64,000 bases of DNA from contig JBBCBC010000024.1 of NCBI GenBank assembly GCA_037126765.1, positions 18,759,554 through 18,823,553 of the forward strand, read 5' to 3'. The position numbers and the translations under genes were made by a program. The notes beneath the pieces are model-generated. The model was not told the origin of the DNA. It was given only the letters and a program-made list of their open reading frames with translations, and ran no database searches. Positions 21,204-31,214 of the stretch are shown piece by piece. The DNA is from Stenogyne calaminthoides (lineage: Eukaryota; Streptophyta; Magnoliopsida; Lamiales; Lamiaceae). Each line of letters starts with the position of its first letter. Positions within the stretch are counted from its first letter, which is position 1.

Positions 21204-23148
21204 ATGTCTTTTGAAATTCTACAATCAGGTTACTATTTGTATAACTTACTCTGTATTACTTTTCTTAATACAGAAATTGTTGATCAAAACACTATTGTAG
21301 TGGTTGAAAATGATGAAGAAGTTGCTGAAAATGAATATGGCAATGATGATGATGATGTGATAATAGATTGCACTTCTATTTATAAAGATGGTGATGAAAT
21401 TGAGATTGTCGCTGAAGAGGGTGAAGAGAATGCGACAGAAGGTAAAAAATTATATTCGATTATACAAAAAGTTTCATATATATGTTATATAGGTTTTACA
21501 CTTGTTAAACTTATATTTTATTAAAACAGGGGACGATGACGACATTGATGATGTGAGTGGAAGTCTGATGGGAAGGACATGGAATAGTATGGATGACATG
21601 TACAAATTGTATTGTAGACATGCTCGAGCCACGGGGTTTAGCGTACGGAAAAGAACTAGTAGAAGCTCAACAACTGGGATAGGGTTGGCAAGATTTTATC
21701 TATGCTCTTGTGCTGGAATTAAACAAAAAAAAGCTGAAGTTGAAACTAAAACAAGTGGAAAAATAAGGAAGAAGAAACTAGTTGGAAATACGAGGATAAA
21801 TTGCCCGACGTTATTGCATGTCAAGAGGAACAAAGAAGGGATTTATGAGGTTCAGAAATATGTCATGAAGCATAATCATAACTTAACAAGACCGGAGTGG
21901 GAGCATTATCACAGATCAGAAAGGAAGATACCAGAAGAGATAACAAAAATTATCGAACAAATGATCTCTTGTGGAATAAAGGTTGCCCAATCTTATCATT
22001 ACTTGGAGTTTTTAGCGGGGAAAAGAGCACATAGGTCACACAATGAGAGATCACCTGAACTTCGTAAGTCGTCTAAATCTGAACAAGATAGAATCATGAG
22101 ATGCACAAACTTTGATTGACATATTAGAAGAAGAAAATGCAAATGACCCAGAGTTTTATTACAGTGTGAGATTGGACGGTCAAGCAAGGTTGGATAAACA
22201 TATTTTGGAGGGACTCGTCGATGAGGGATGACTATGATCTTTTTGGAGATGTCATTGTATTCGATACCACATACAGGACAAACAAATATGACCTAATATG
22301 TGATCCCTTTGTTGGAATTAATAGTCATTAGAAGAATGTGATATTCGGGTGTGCCGTCATCTCTGATGAGAAAACGGAAACGTTTTAATGGCTATTCAAA
22401 GCGTTTAGCAAGTCTATGGGAGGAAAACATCCAGTCTCCATCTTCACGGATCAAGATTTGGCGATGTCAAACGGTATAGAAAAGGTACAATACCCTAAAT
22501 ATTGGATATGAACTAATACTATGTTTCATATTTACTAATCATATACTATTGTATGCAGGTTTTCCCTGAAACTAGGCACAAATTGTGTCTCTGGCACCTG
22601 CAGCAGAATGCCATACCAAAATTGGGCAAATGGAAGAGCGATGATTCTATGAAAGCAATGTTCAACAAGTGCTTATCAGGGTGTATGAAATAGAGCATTT
22701 TGAAATGACTTGGAAAGAGATGGTAACAAAGTATGAGCTTGCAGACGATTCTAGGTTTACACGATTATATATCTTGAAGGAGAAATGGTGCACGACACTA
22801 AACAAAAATTTATTTTCAGCTGGAATTAAGTCGTCGCAACGAAGTGAGAGCACAAATAATTTGATTGGATCAAAAGCTAGGAAAGATACAAACCTAACAG
22901 CTTTTTATGAGATCTTCAAGAATGTTGTCCAAAATTGGAGGGACAAAGAACAAATAGATAATTTCAATTGCTTTTGGTGTAGACCTGAATCGCGTTGTCC
23001 AATGTATGAAATGATAAAGCACACGTCGCAGGTATACACACTACCTCTTTTTAGAGATTTTGAAGCGGAGTTCAGAATAAGTATTAATGCTTCGTTCAAA
23101 GAAGTTGAAGGATGTACACATTTTGAATGTTCATCTTTTTTTTTTTAA
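21204..23148 (+). pseudogene. FAR1-related / MULE-transposase-like gene, broken
   Basis: Exon 1 (acidic, ending at 21441) joins in frame to exon 2 across a GT-AG intron at 21442-21529. Exon 2 carries a FAR1-type DNA-binding domain (GRTWNSMDDMYKLYCRHARATGF, then C...C and 'MKHNHNLTRPEW', about 21560-21900). A MULE transposase-like core follows (FGDVIVFDTTYRTNKYDLI; SIFTDQDLAM; LCLWHLQQNA), with a second intron at about 22486-22558. Open sequence continues at 22669-23148 (SSQRSESTNNLIGSKA) and ends in a T-run exactly where the SWIM zinc finger should start. Frameshifts near 22110, 22200 and 22670 and in-frame stops near 22330 and 22387 break it. Intact relatives are transposase-derived transcription factors (FHY3/FAR1/FRS) or MuDR-type transposases. 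Confidence 0.88.
21442..21529 (+). other. Intron 1 of FAR1-like gene
   Basis: The donor GAAG|GTAAAA and acceptor AAAACAG|GGG leave the acidic reading frame continuous (Glu-Gly-Asp-Asp-Asp). This supports the gene model. Confidence 0.75.
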
Positions 23149-24100
23149 ACAGAAAAAAGAGTTATATTTCACTCCAATCAGCAATGAATTAGCTGGAATA
23201 TAAGATGTATTTCAGGCTATTCCGATGCAAGTTCATCTCACTATAAAATTTACACACATGCTCAACAAAATTTAAAGTTTTGCAAAATACCAAATAATTA
23301 GCATATAAATACAAGGACACCATTTTCATCTGGAAAAACAGTTTTGAGAGGTTTCCAATGTGTTTTCTCCACATATCGTCTTGAACAATAAAGTAACATT
23401 TTCTTTCCAGTCGTTTTGGAAGCATTTATTGTATCATAAATTCAAAACATAGAAGTATATAAGTTCTTAAGGGTTTTAAATTTAAACGTAAGCAATATTA
23501 CATTCAAAACATAAATAGTATTATAGAACAACTATAACAGTATCACATGAAAAAGTATAAAGTATTACATCGAAAATAAGAAAAAATAAAATATTTGAAG
23601 TGTATTAAATGCGTAGCTGAAGCAGTATTAAAACTCATAATCAACAATCATTAATGCCTTCTATCTTAATTTCAAATAGGAAATTGAAACAGTATTTCAA
23701 GCAAAAACATAACAATATTACAAGCAAAATATAATAATATTACATGCAAAAATATCAAAATTATTAAAAAAAAAAGTACATAACGATATTACAATCTAAA
23801 CATTAGGAAAATTAAAGTAAGCTATGAAGGTTATCTAATCAAACGGAACAATATTAGATGCAAAACATAACAATATTACAATAAAAAATAATTTTAAATG
23901 TATTATACGTACAATTTGTAAACAGATGTAATAATAAAAGATATTTCCTTATATACTTTAATCAACTAAATAACTAATTAACTTTATTTTTTATTTACCA
24001 ATCAATTGTGATATAATCTACAATTAATTAAAAAATATATATACCTAACTAAAATGGTTAAACATAATTTATTATTTAGAAAACTTCGATTTAAAAATAC
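23149..24100. other. AT-rich intergenic sequence
   Basis: It shows short repetitive motifs such as AACATAACAATATTACAA recurring several times between 23500 and 23900. No coding sequence or element ends were recognised. Confidence 0.5.
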
Positions 24101-24105
24101 TTAAT

Positions 24106-24172
24106 GGGTTGTAGTATAGTGGTAAGAAATCTTCCCTCTTACCGTAAAGACTTGAGTTCGACCCATATAGAT
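24106..24172 (+). repeat. tRNA-like / SINE-head sequence 1
   Basis: An A-box TAGTATAGTGG (24112-24122) and a B-box GTTCGACCC (24156-24164) match the pol III internal promoter consensus. They are 44 bp apart, a spacing compatible with a tRNA. No clear acceptor stem was established, so a tRNA-derived SINE head or degenerate tRNA is likelier than a functional tRNA. Confidence 0.45.
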
Positions 24173-24254
24173 GACTTTTATTATATAAAAGAATCCAAGT
24201 TTTTAATGTATGTAGTTGTAGAAGAATGATCATGCTCTCTTCTTCTCTTTATAT

Positions 24255-24285
24255 AGACCTGGGTTCGATCCCTGTGAGTAGTGGG
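24255..24285 (+). repeat. B-box-like tRNA fragment
   Basis: GGGTTCGATCCCTGTGAG contains a perfect pol III B-box (24263-24271). Only a weak A-box-like sequence lies upstream. Confidence 0.3.
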
Positions 24286-24389
24286 CTTTTGCCCTCTTTT
24301 TAAAAATAAGGCATTTTTTCGTAAATTTTTTATATTTTCACTAAACATTTGACCGTTATCTTCATATCAATACCGAAATATTACACTAA

Positions 24390-24465
24390 ATCACTATAGC
24401 ATAATGGTAAGCAGTGCGAGTTTATATTCTGGCAACGAGGGTTTGAAACCTAGCATTGGCGGTAT
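24390..24465 (+). repeat. tRNA-like / SINE-head sequence 2
   Basis: The A-box TAGCATAATGG (24397-24407) and a B-box-like GTTTGAAAC (24441-24449, one C-to-T change) have the same 44-bp spacing as copy 1. A T-run (pol III terminator type) follows at about 24466. Confidence 0.4.
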
Positions 24466-24770
24466 TTTTTTAAACCATGTGAAAAATTTTTTCCATAAGA
24501 CTTTATCAAAATCTTATTATATAAAAGGAGGATGCTCTACACCACAAGCTGCCAAGTGACGTCCTCTACTCCTGACATGTGTCCAATGAAATTTTAATGT
24601 TATAAATTTACAAATTAAGTTAGAAAATTCAAGGGTCTTGGATGTTAATGAGCCATAAATTAACGGAGATGAGAATATGAGCAATATCTGTAATTTTATA
24701 AAATTTCAAATTAAGTTAATTTGGAATTCAAGGGTCACGGAATAAGAATTTGAGTTATATCTAAATGAAG
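24466..24770. other. AT-rich intergenic sequence
   Basis: Nothing recognised apart from an approximate repeat of 'AAATTTACAAATTAAGTTA'-type sequence at about 24604-24620 and 24700-24718. Confidence 0.5.
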
Positions 24771-24772
24771 CG

Positions 24773-25083
24773 GTGGTCGATCGGGATCTATTGATAAATG
24801 TGAAAGATGTGATGATCCATGGAAGCAAGAGGCACACGAAGAAGCCGCCGATGTTTACTCCGAGATCCATTACAAATGTTTTACATTCGATTTCTCATCA
24901 ACTTGTGCTTCATGAGTCTATTTGTGAACTCAAAATAAGCGCACATGATCTTCTTTTGGAGGTAATTATGATGGTGCCCTGTTTTGCCATAAATATGATG
25001 ACCAATTTGTTAGATGGGAAGCTGTTGAGGCCCATGCCACCCATTATCCTCGTTAGAATTCCCTTCCCCACTTTCAATCCATA
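24773..25083 (+). pseudogene. Unidentified coding-like fragment
   Basis: A 103-codon open frame includes GSKRHTKKPPMFTPRSITNV. A possible splice donor (GAG|GTAATTATG) occurs at about 24960. After it, a different frame also looks coding (YDGALFCHKYDDQF). The protein is not recognised. It lies just left of the Pack-MULE-like element and may be a host exon remnant or captured sequence. Confidence 0.25.
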
Positions 25084-25128
25084 ATTTCTTCTAATAAATC
25101 ATAAGCAAATCATTTTGTGTAAATTATA

Positions 25129-26483
25129 GACCGGATGATTATTAGGTTCCATTTGATCATTTTTATTACTACTAGGTCCTAACTTTTAAAAACATTACTA
25201 TTAGGTTTCAAAAGTAGATAAATGAACATAAATGCCCTTAAATAAGTCTTCATTTTTTTCTAGCTTGTGTCCAAAATACTACTCCCAATAAAGTATTTTG
25301 TTCACACCTTCTTTACATTATTCATCTTCTATTTTACATCACATTTTATTTATGGTAGTCTTCTCCCTTCATTTTATTACATTTACAAATTTCAAAATTT
25401 CATTTTATTTCATTTACAAATTACAAAATTTCATATTTATAAGACAAATATCAAAATTTACATATTTAAAATGAGTTTTTACATATTTTTGTCTAAAATT
25501 AAAAAATTTACATATTTTCGCCTTTCTTCATATACGCATGAAATATCGTCTTGCAAGTATCTTGTGAAATATGTGAAACATATCGATAAAATTCAGATCA
25601 TATCTTATAAATTTCAAATCTTCAAATCTTCAAATCTGCATCTTCAGCTTTGTCTTCTCTACCCAAAGTTTTCACCAGAGAAAGTAGATCCGCTTTGTCT
25701 TCTCCACCCAAAATTATAAAAAAAAAATTAGAAACTAAGAACGAACGAACTCAGAGCAATTGACTCATAATGAAAGCCTAAAATTGCACAGTGAAACACT
25801 AATGCACAATTCCACATTAACAAAAACAGCAGCGCCTAAATTTTCACACAATTCACCAAATTAAATAACTATAAAACCACAAAAAAAAAAAAAAAATCCC
25901 CATCAAACTCAGCGTGCTTTGTGTTTCAACAGCAATTAACACTACAAAATCAACGAAACGGCATAAATAATAAACGCACACTAATTCGCAATCACAACAA
26001 TAAACAAAAAAAAAAAAAACTTATCAAATAGGCACGAAAATGCGACTGAATCGTAACGGCCGCCCGCTCTCCCCGGCGGAAATCCAGGCCGCGGCTCGGA
26101 ATCGCCCAGAACAGACTTCCATTTGCAGATCTGAAATCAATTTCAACAATGGAGCGTTGGGGGTGTGGGAACTAGGGAAGGGATGGCGCCATGCGGCGGA
26201 GGTGGAGGTGGGGCGGCGGCTGGAGGCGGGCTGGCGGTTGAGGGGTGAGGGTGGGGGGAGTGCTTGCAGAGTGGTTTTGGGGAGTGTTTGTAGAGTGGGT
26301 TTGCAGGGTGGGTTTGGGTATTTTATTGTTGTGGTTGTGGTTGTGGTTGTGATTTTGATTTTAAAATGGGGAAGAGTATATTTGGTATTTTATAATATTT
26401 TGGAACCTCTTAATAATTGTAAAAAAGTCTTGGAACTTCAAAGTAATATTGTAGACAAATTGGAACCTTATTATAATTTTCTC
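25129..26483. mobile_element. Mutator-like element carrying foreign GC-rich sequence (Pack-MULE-like)
   Basis: A perfect 9-bp TSD TAAATTATA flanks it (25120-25128 and 26484-26492), the hallmark of Mutator-like elements. The ends are inverted repeats over about 100 bp with moderate identity (left GACCGGATGATTATTAGGTT; right, reversed, GAGAAAATTATAATAAGGTT; both go on into CCATTTG/CCAATTTG). No transposase is present. The interior contains a sharply GC-rich block (26055-26300) and an exon-like patch (about 25640-25710). Confidence 0.82.
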
Positions 26484-26486
26484 TAA
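26040..26486 (+). other. Open frame in captured GC-rich block, function unknown
   Basis: A 148-codon frame starts MRLNRNGRPLSPAEIQAAAR, runs through a Gly/Arg-rich section and a poly-valine stretch encoded by a (TGTGGT)n repeat, and ends in the right terminal inverted repeat. It is not recognised. The GC content suggests a fragment of a host gene start captured by the MULE, possibly on the other strand. Confidence 0.25.
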
Positions 26487-26561
26487 ATTATATAATTAGT
26501 TATTTATATTAGAAATTCTACTTTCTTATAAGAATTTGGAATTTTGATTTATGTGTTTTAG

Positions 26562-26714
26562 TGATTGAATTACCCAAAGGGTTTCATCCTGGAAAATTGG
26601 GAGTCCCCAGTAATTTCACCTCTGTTTATAAGACTTTAGGAATCTATATTCAAGATCTGCAATTAGCAAATACACAACATGATCAATATATTTTTTATTT
26701 CCTAGAAATCATTT
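26562..26714 (+). pseudogene. Unidentified exon-like fragment
   Basis: After a possible acceptor (TGTGTTTTAG) an open frame reads IELPKGFHPGKLGVPSNFTS and continues for about 30 more residues to a stop near 26714. The codon pattern looks like real protein but I do not recognise the family. It lies just right of the Pack-MULE TSD. Confidence 0.3.
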
Positions 26715-27420
26715 AGTTTTTAGTGATTCTCTTTGTTCGAAGTGTTTCTTTCATTTTGCAGGATTTAAAAAAAAAAAAAATTGCAAAGCGCCTGACCTTA
26801 AATCTTGGTTGATTAATTGGTAACTTTGACTACTTTATTATTTGATTAGCATAGCGGATTTGAAGAAATAATAATTGTGTTTAAAAAAATAGTATAAGGT
26901 AATTTTATTCTCCTTCTTTGTTCATTTCTCATTTGGTTCATCATAGTATAGTTCTTTTTGTTCGATAATTTTGTTCAGTTTCACTTTTATCAACTTTCGA
27001 AAATTTATTTTAGATATGTAAAGTCCTATAAATTTGACGTTGTTGCTTGGGGTAGGTAGATTGTGATTTTCTAAAGGAAATAATTGGATTACGTTGGAGT
27101 ATTATTCAAGAAAGACATTTCATAGTAAAAGTATTTTGCTGTTATACTTTTTCCAAAGAGATGATTTAATTATGTGATCCAAGTTCGTCTTTTAAGAATT
27201 AACCCTGAAATGGCATACTCTTTTTGCTACTTTCAAACACAAATTACTGCTTAAATTCATTTAAAGACTTTCTAAGCTGTCATCTTTTTCAGGGTAGGCT
27301 TCAGAATTATCACCACAATTACTACCCTTCGCTGTCATGGTTTCCTTCTAATTTCCGATTTAGTTCAAGGTTTGGGCATATAAATGCACACTCCCATTGA
27401 CTATTTATACTGATGCTTAA
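26715..27420. other. AT-rich intergenic or intronic sequence
   Basis: Low-complexity A/T runs are present. No coding region or element ends were recognised. Confidence 0.5.
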
Positions 27421-27594
27421 GTATTGGACGTTGCCATTCTTTATTCTTCACGAGGTCCAGCTGATGAGGAGAAGGTGGCTCGGAAATTTGGACCGTAGGT
27501 TATGAATAAATTGGCAGGGTTCGAGGAGATCAAAACCAGGGTGTTTCCATCACTTTACAATGACCATCTCTTGAGTTATTTGACATTAACTTAA
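27421..27594 (+). pseudogene. Unidentified exon-like fragment with one stop
   Basis: The frame reads VLDVAILYSSRGPADEEKVA, then RKFGP, a TAG stop, and continues VMNKLAGFEEIKTRVFPSLY to a terminal TAA at 27592-27594. A single stop in 57 coherent codons suggests a decayed exon. It might belong with the fragment at 26562-26714, but this is not shown. Confidence 0.3.
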
Positions 27595-28136
27595 GAGTAA
27601 TGTTTTATGTTTATCATTTTCAATTTGATGTATGAGGTGACTACATTTGGTAGTTATATTTTAGGTCATTGTTTAAATAATTAAAGAAGCAATTGAGGTA
27701 AATGAGGGGAGAGTTTTTTCAGGGATGGATTGTATTCTATCGTAACCCGAGGGTGTATCTGCACCACTTAAAATGAGTCCTAAACTTTCTACAGTTCAGA
27801 AAACGCCCCAAATTTAAAAATAACATAAAAATGAGCTGAGGCGTTCCCTAATTGGCATGATAACTTAATTAAAGAAAATATGCTTAATTAGATGAGATTA
27901 TTACAAGACAAATTATTGGAAATTATAGCGCAAGACTCGTATTTTAAAAACATTACTACATTCGTTATAAATTACTTGCGCCCGCCTTCTCGACATGCCT
28001 TGCCCGAGCTCCTTCACCCTGTAAAATAAAACTGTGGAGGGATGAGTGTCTGAAATACACCCAGTGGGGGAAACATCAATGATTGTGCTGTTAAAAGACA
28101 TATGTAAATAATATACAACATAACACATGCAACATC

Positions 28137-28262
28137 AGGGAGAGATACTGGCACTCACTGGTCACTCAGCGGCCCGCGTCGACCACGACCCAATGACACA
28201 CAATGGGGAGAGACACTGACACTCACTGGTCACTCAGCGGCCCGTGTCGACCTTGACCCAAT
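28137..28262 (+). repeat. Two-copy direct repeat of about 65 bp
   Basis: Two units of GGGAGAGA(T/C)ACTG(G/A)CACTCACTGG... run into CAGCGGCCCG(C/T)GTCGACC and end in CCCAATG. The first unit is followed by ACACACAA. Confidence 0.85.
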
Positions 28263-28402
28263 GTACGGGCCATTACCCGGCTTGCATACAGTACAGGCCA
28301 TTACCCGGCTTGCACATTGTACGGGCCATTACCCGGCTTGCATATTGTACGAGCCATTACCCAACTTGCATATAGTGCTGATCATTGCCCGTCTTAACAT
28401 AC
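28263..28402 (+). repeat. Five-copy tandem repeat of about 28 bp
   Basis: Units have the form TACGGGCCATTACCCGGCTT followed by GCATATTG. The last two copies are diverged (ACCCAACTT and GCCCGTCTT). The spacing has no unique spacers, so it is not CRISPR-like. Confidence 0.85.
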
Positions 28403-28490
28403 ATCACTCACATATACCATTTCAACATAGCAATCATAACATGAAATATTTAACTCAGTGAAGAGTGGAGTTTGCCCTCACCTTCAAAAC

Positions 28491-28980
28491 AGAAGTTGTA
28501 ACAAACGATGCAGTCCATTATGCTCGGTTAATTCTTTAAATTCTCGATATCCTGACAATGCCACAATCTACAGTTCTTAAGCCCTCTTTTATATTTTACA
28601 AGGAATACATAATCTTAATGACCTCAAAATATGGACCTTATCACAACAAATAACTAAAATTGCCCTTTTACAAATTGTGTACCTAAATATCTCTTTAGAC
28701 ACAATTCATTACCAATTGGTATACTTCTAATTCCACATAATCTCTCTCGTTTCATTATATATTTACTAGTTATGTAGACACCTCAAGAATGAGGTGTTTA
28801 CCCAGATTTTTAATGTGGAATATGGGCTTCTTAGTTTCAAAGATCAAGTATTTAGCAATCTCACTCTCTCTTACAAACACGTGCATATGGAACTATTCAA
28901 ACCAAATAAGCATCATAATTGAGGGGAAGAAGGAAAAAGAACATAACATGTTGATGAATAAATAGAACCAAAACATTTCT
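28491..28980. other. AT-rich intergenic sequence
   Basis: Nothing coding was recognised. A small palindrome ACACCTCAAGAATGAGGTGT lies near 28780. Confidence 0.5.
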
Positions 28981-28989
28981 CAGAACGAC

Positions 28990-29890
28990 TCAGATCATCT
29001 TCACCTAATCTGAAGATGTGATACAGATTTCAGGGTAAGCGTTTGCAAATGGCAGACACTCTCAAACACCTGATGTTCTACAACGGACAGATATATACTC
29101 CCCACGTTTGCTGCGCACATGTGAAAATTATGAGCAACATATATTAAGGTTTTTAACAAAGGGCACAACAGAAATAACTTTTATTTTTCGGCTAAAGCAA
29201 CAAACAGGTCAACAGGTATGCTATTTTTATCCAAGAATTTGCCGGAATTAATACTATTAAAGATAAAGTAGTACCTAGCGTTTGATGATCAGAAGTTGGT
29301 TCATTGACTGAGGGTATGCTGAGTGTGCAAGGTCTCCAAAATTCTTTTGGTTTCACCATCATTACCCATTTAAGGAATAACATTCAAGCGTCATACAATA
29401 CAAAAATTAAATATACGTAACAAAACCATATTGGACACCCAGACTTGTAACGCTTCTTTTTAAAATATTAGTAATGTTAATTACAAGACAATGAGAACAT
29501 GAAAAACCTGCTTGTGTACAGGTGGACGTATTCACACATTTTTATACACATAATCAACTACCATTTAAATTAAATATACATGTCGTAAAGTAAAATAAGT
29601 AACAAATTCTGGGATTTTTGCGTCTAAGAACTTAAGGGAACTCCAAGAAGATGAATGTATCAACATAGCTAGATGAATATCATTTAATAGCTAAGATGCA
29701 ACAAAGTCAATACTTGCAAAATATGGCTGATACCTAGGCTCACAGTATACTGATGTAGCCACCGAACACTCTGGCAGACCAATTTTGAATGATTTATTGT
29801 GGATTTGCAAGTACTGTAAACGAATCTTATATTGACCTTGAGGCAAAGAAAATATTAACTTCATAAATTAGTAATAAAATCTGAACAAGT
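28990..29890 (-). pseudogene. Unidentified minus-strand exon-like remnants
   Basis: Three coherent stretches are seen on the minus strand. One at about 29890-29697 reads LIFSLPQGQYKIRLQYLQIH and continues to YQPYFASIDFVAS before a stop. One at about 29380-29277 reads KPKEFWRPCTLSIPSVNEPT before a GT donor. One at about 29111-29070 lies between a CGCAG acceptor and a TCAG|GT donor and reads KRGEYISVRCRTSG. They may be parts of one decayed gene. The protein is not recognised and no complete model can be built. Confidence 0.3.
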
Positions 29891-30255
29891 AATTTCACAG
29901 GAACAAGCAAAAATTACTAATAATGGATCTATCAGAAAGCAAAAAAACAGTTAACTAAAATGGCAGCTACAACCACCTCTCCTTCAGGACCTTCACCAAC
30001 TGTCAAATACATTTTCCTTCAAATTTCACTGCAAATAGTGGTCTTATAATTGCATCCTTTCAAATTACAATTAAGAATTTCAAAAAAAAAAATATATATA
30101 TAGGAAGATAAAGAAGTTAGCAAATTATGTAAATGAGTATGTAAATATAGGTGTCCTGGTATAGTTTGGGACTCGAGTGCAGCCTATCACCACCGAGGTA
30201 AGTCAGGTAAGTGTTTGGTATTTTAGTGACATCCTCCATCTATTTAAACCAAGAG

Positions 30256-30375
30256 ATGAATGTGTTACAAGCATGGTGTAATCTAAGTTCCTTAGTGAGA
30301 TTTTTAGCGAGCAAGAACGAGATTGAGGGAGAAGAGAGAAATGAGTTTACACATTTATGTTCATTTTTATCTAAG
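30256..30375 (+). pseudogene. Possible first exon of an unidentified gene
   Basis: An ATG-initiated stretch MNVLQAWCNLSSLVRFLASK continues with an acidic ENEIEGEERNEF-like segment and ends at a GT donor (CTAAG|GTTTGC). Its relation to the terminal exon-like piece at 31130 is a guess from strand and spacing. Confidence 0.2.
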
Positions 30376-30694
30376 GTTTGCCTGATGTATATTGATTTTT
30401 TTTTGTAGGTTTTCACAACACTAATGATTCAGGTTATATGATATGTGCTCCTTCATTTTGCATTTTTCTTTTGTATATAGATTTAGAATACCTGTATTTT
30501 GGACAGGGAGATCTCTATCTCGGTGACTAATTATTATGCATTTGTGTATTTCTATAATTTTTTTCTTTGATTTTTTCCCTTTTTCATATTCACAAGTCTG
30601 AAATCAGTGGTTCCAAACAAGGTAGAATTTGTTTGCTTTTTCTTTTTTCATTATTGTATTTTGATTTATATGTTGACTTTGGATTTAATTTGTA

Positions 30695-31058
30695 GGGTTA
30701 ATTATAAATTGCAACTTATACTATTATGTTTTTTACAAATTGCAACATGTACTATTTTTCTTAACAAAATGCAACATGTATTAATAAAAATTTATAAATT
30801 CTAACCTTGATCCATGTTTTTTTAAATATTTCTATTAAATTTTTTCAATTTGATGTTTGCTAAAATATTTTTTGACATTATAGTATACACAACATATCAT
30901 TTTGTAACTATATTTAGCCGGAAAGTTTCACAAAAAACGAGTTTCAGGTTGTAATGGTTCACTTTTCAATAGTATATGTTGCATTTTGTTAAGAAAAATA
31001 GTACAGGTTGCAATTTGTAAAAAACACAATAGTACAGGTTGCAATTTGTAATTAACCC
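30695..31058. mobile_element. Mutator-type MITE
   Basis: This 364-bp element has long inverted repeats of about 90 bp (left GGGTTAATTATAAATTGCAA; right, reversed, GGGTTAATTACAAATTGCAA). Each arm contains internal repeats of ACAAATTGCAAC(A/C)TGTACTA. A perfect 9-bp TSD TAATTTGTA flanks it (30686-30694 and 31059-31067). It has no coding capacity. Confidence 0.93.
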
Positions 31059-31129
31059 TAATTTGTATTCCTATTTATTTTTCTAATAAGGATTTTGTTG
31101 ATTTTCTGTGTGTATTTGTTTATTTCCAG

Positions 31130-31214
31130 GAAGTACAAGTACAGAAAGGAGAGCCATGAAAGTACAATTGAGAATGCGCCGCATGAGCTGCAGAAATTAG
31201 AGTACTCAAAGTAA
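31130..31214 (+). pseudogene. Possible terminal exon of an unidentified gene
   Basis: After a good acceptor (TTTATTTCCAG) the frame reads KYKYRKESHESTIENAPHEL, then QKLEYSK and a TAA. The same site could also be a donor (AAA|GTAAGG). It is not recognised. The Mutator MITE sits upstream, in what would be the intron. Confidence 0.3.

Larger units (their letters stand above)
27780..28490 (-). repeat. Degenerate Ty3/gypsy-type LTR remnant
   Basis: Read on the minus strand, the segment near 28020-27960 (GGGTGAAGGAGCTCGGGCAA) and the CCCCCACTGGGTGTATTTCA motif near 28070-28040 resemble LTRs of chromovirus-type Ty3/gypsy elements. Clear ends, PBS or coding sequence were not found, so boundaries are approximate. 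It contains the tandem arrays described below. Confidence 0.4.

Noticed and set aside
24106..24172. Functional tRNA gene
   Set aside because: A- and B-boxes are present but I could not pair an acceptor stem or assign an anticodon; kept only as tRNA-like.
25267..25719. 150-codon plus-strand frame as a membrane protein gene
   Set aside because: It is AT-rich low-complexity (Phe/Ile/Tyr/Lys) translation inside the MULE with repeated TTTACAAATTTCAAAATTT-type sequence and no family match.
28263..28402. CRISPR-like array
   Set aside because: The units are contiguous with no unique spacers, and the sequence is plant nuclear DNA; it is a simple tandem repeat.
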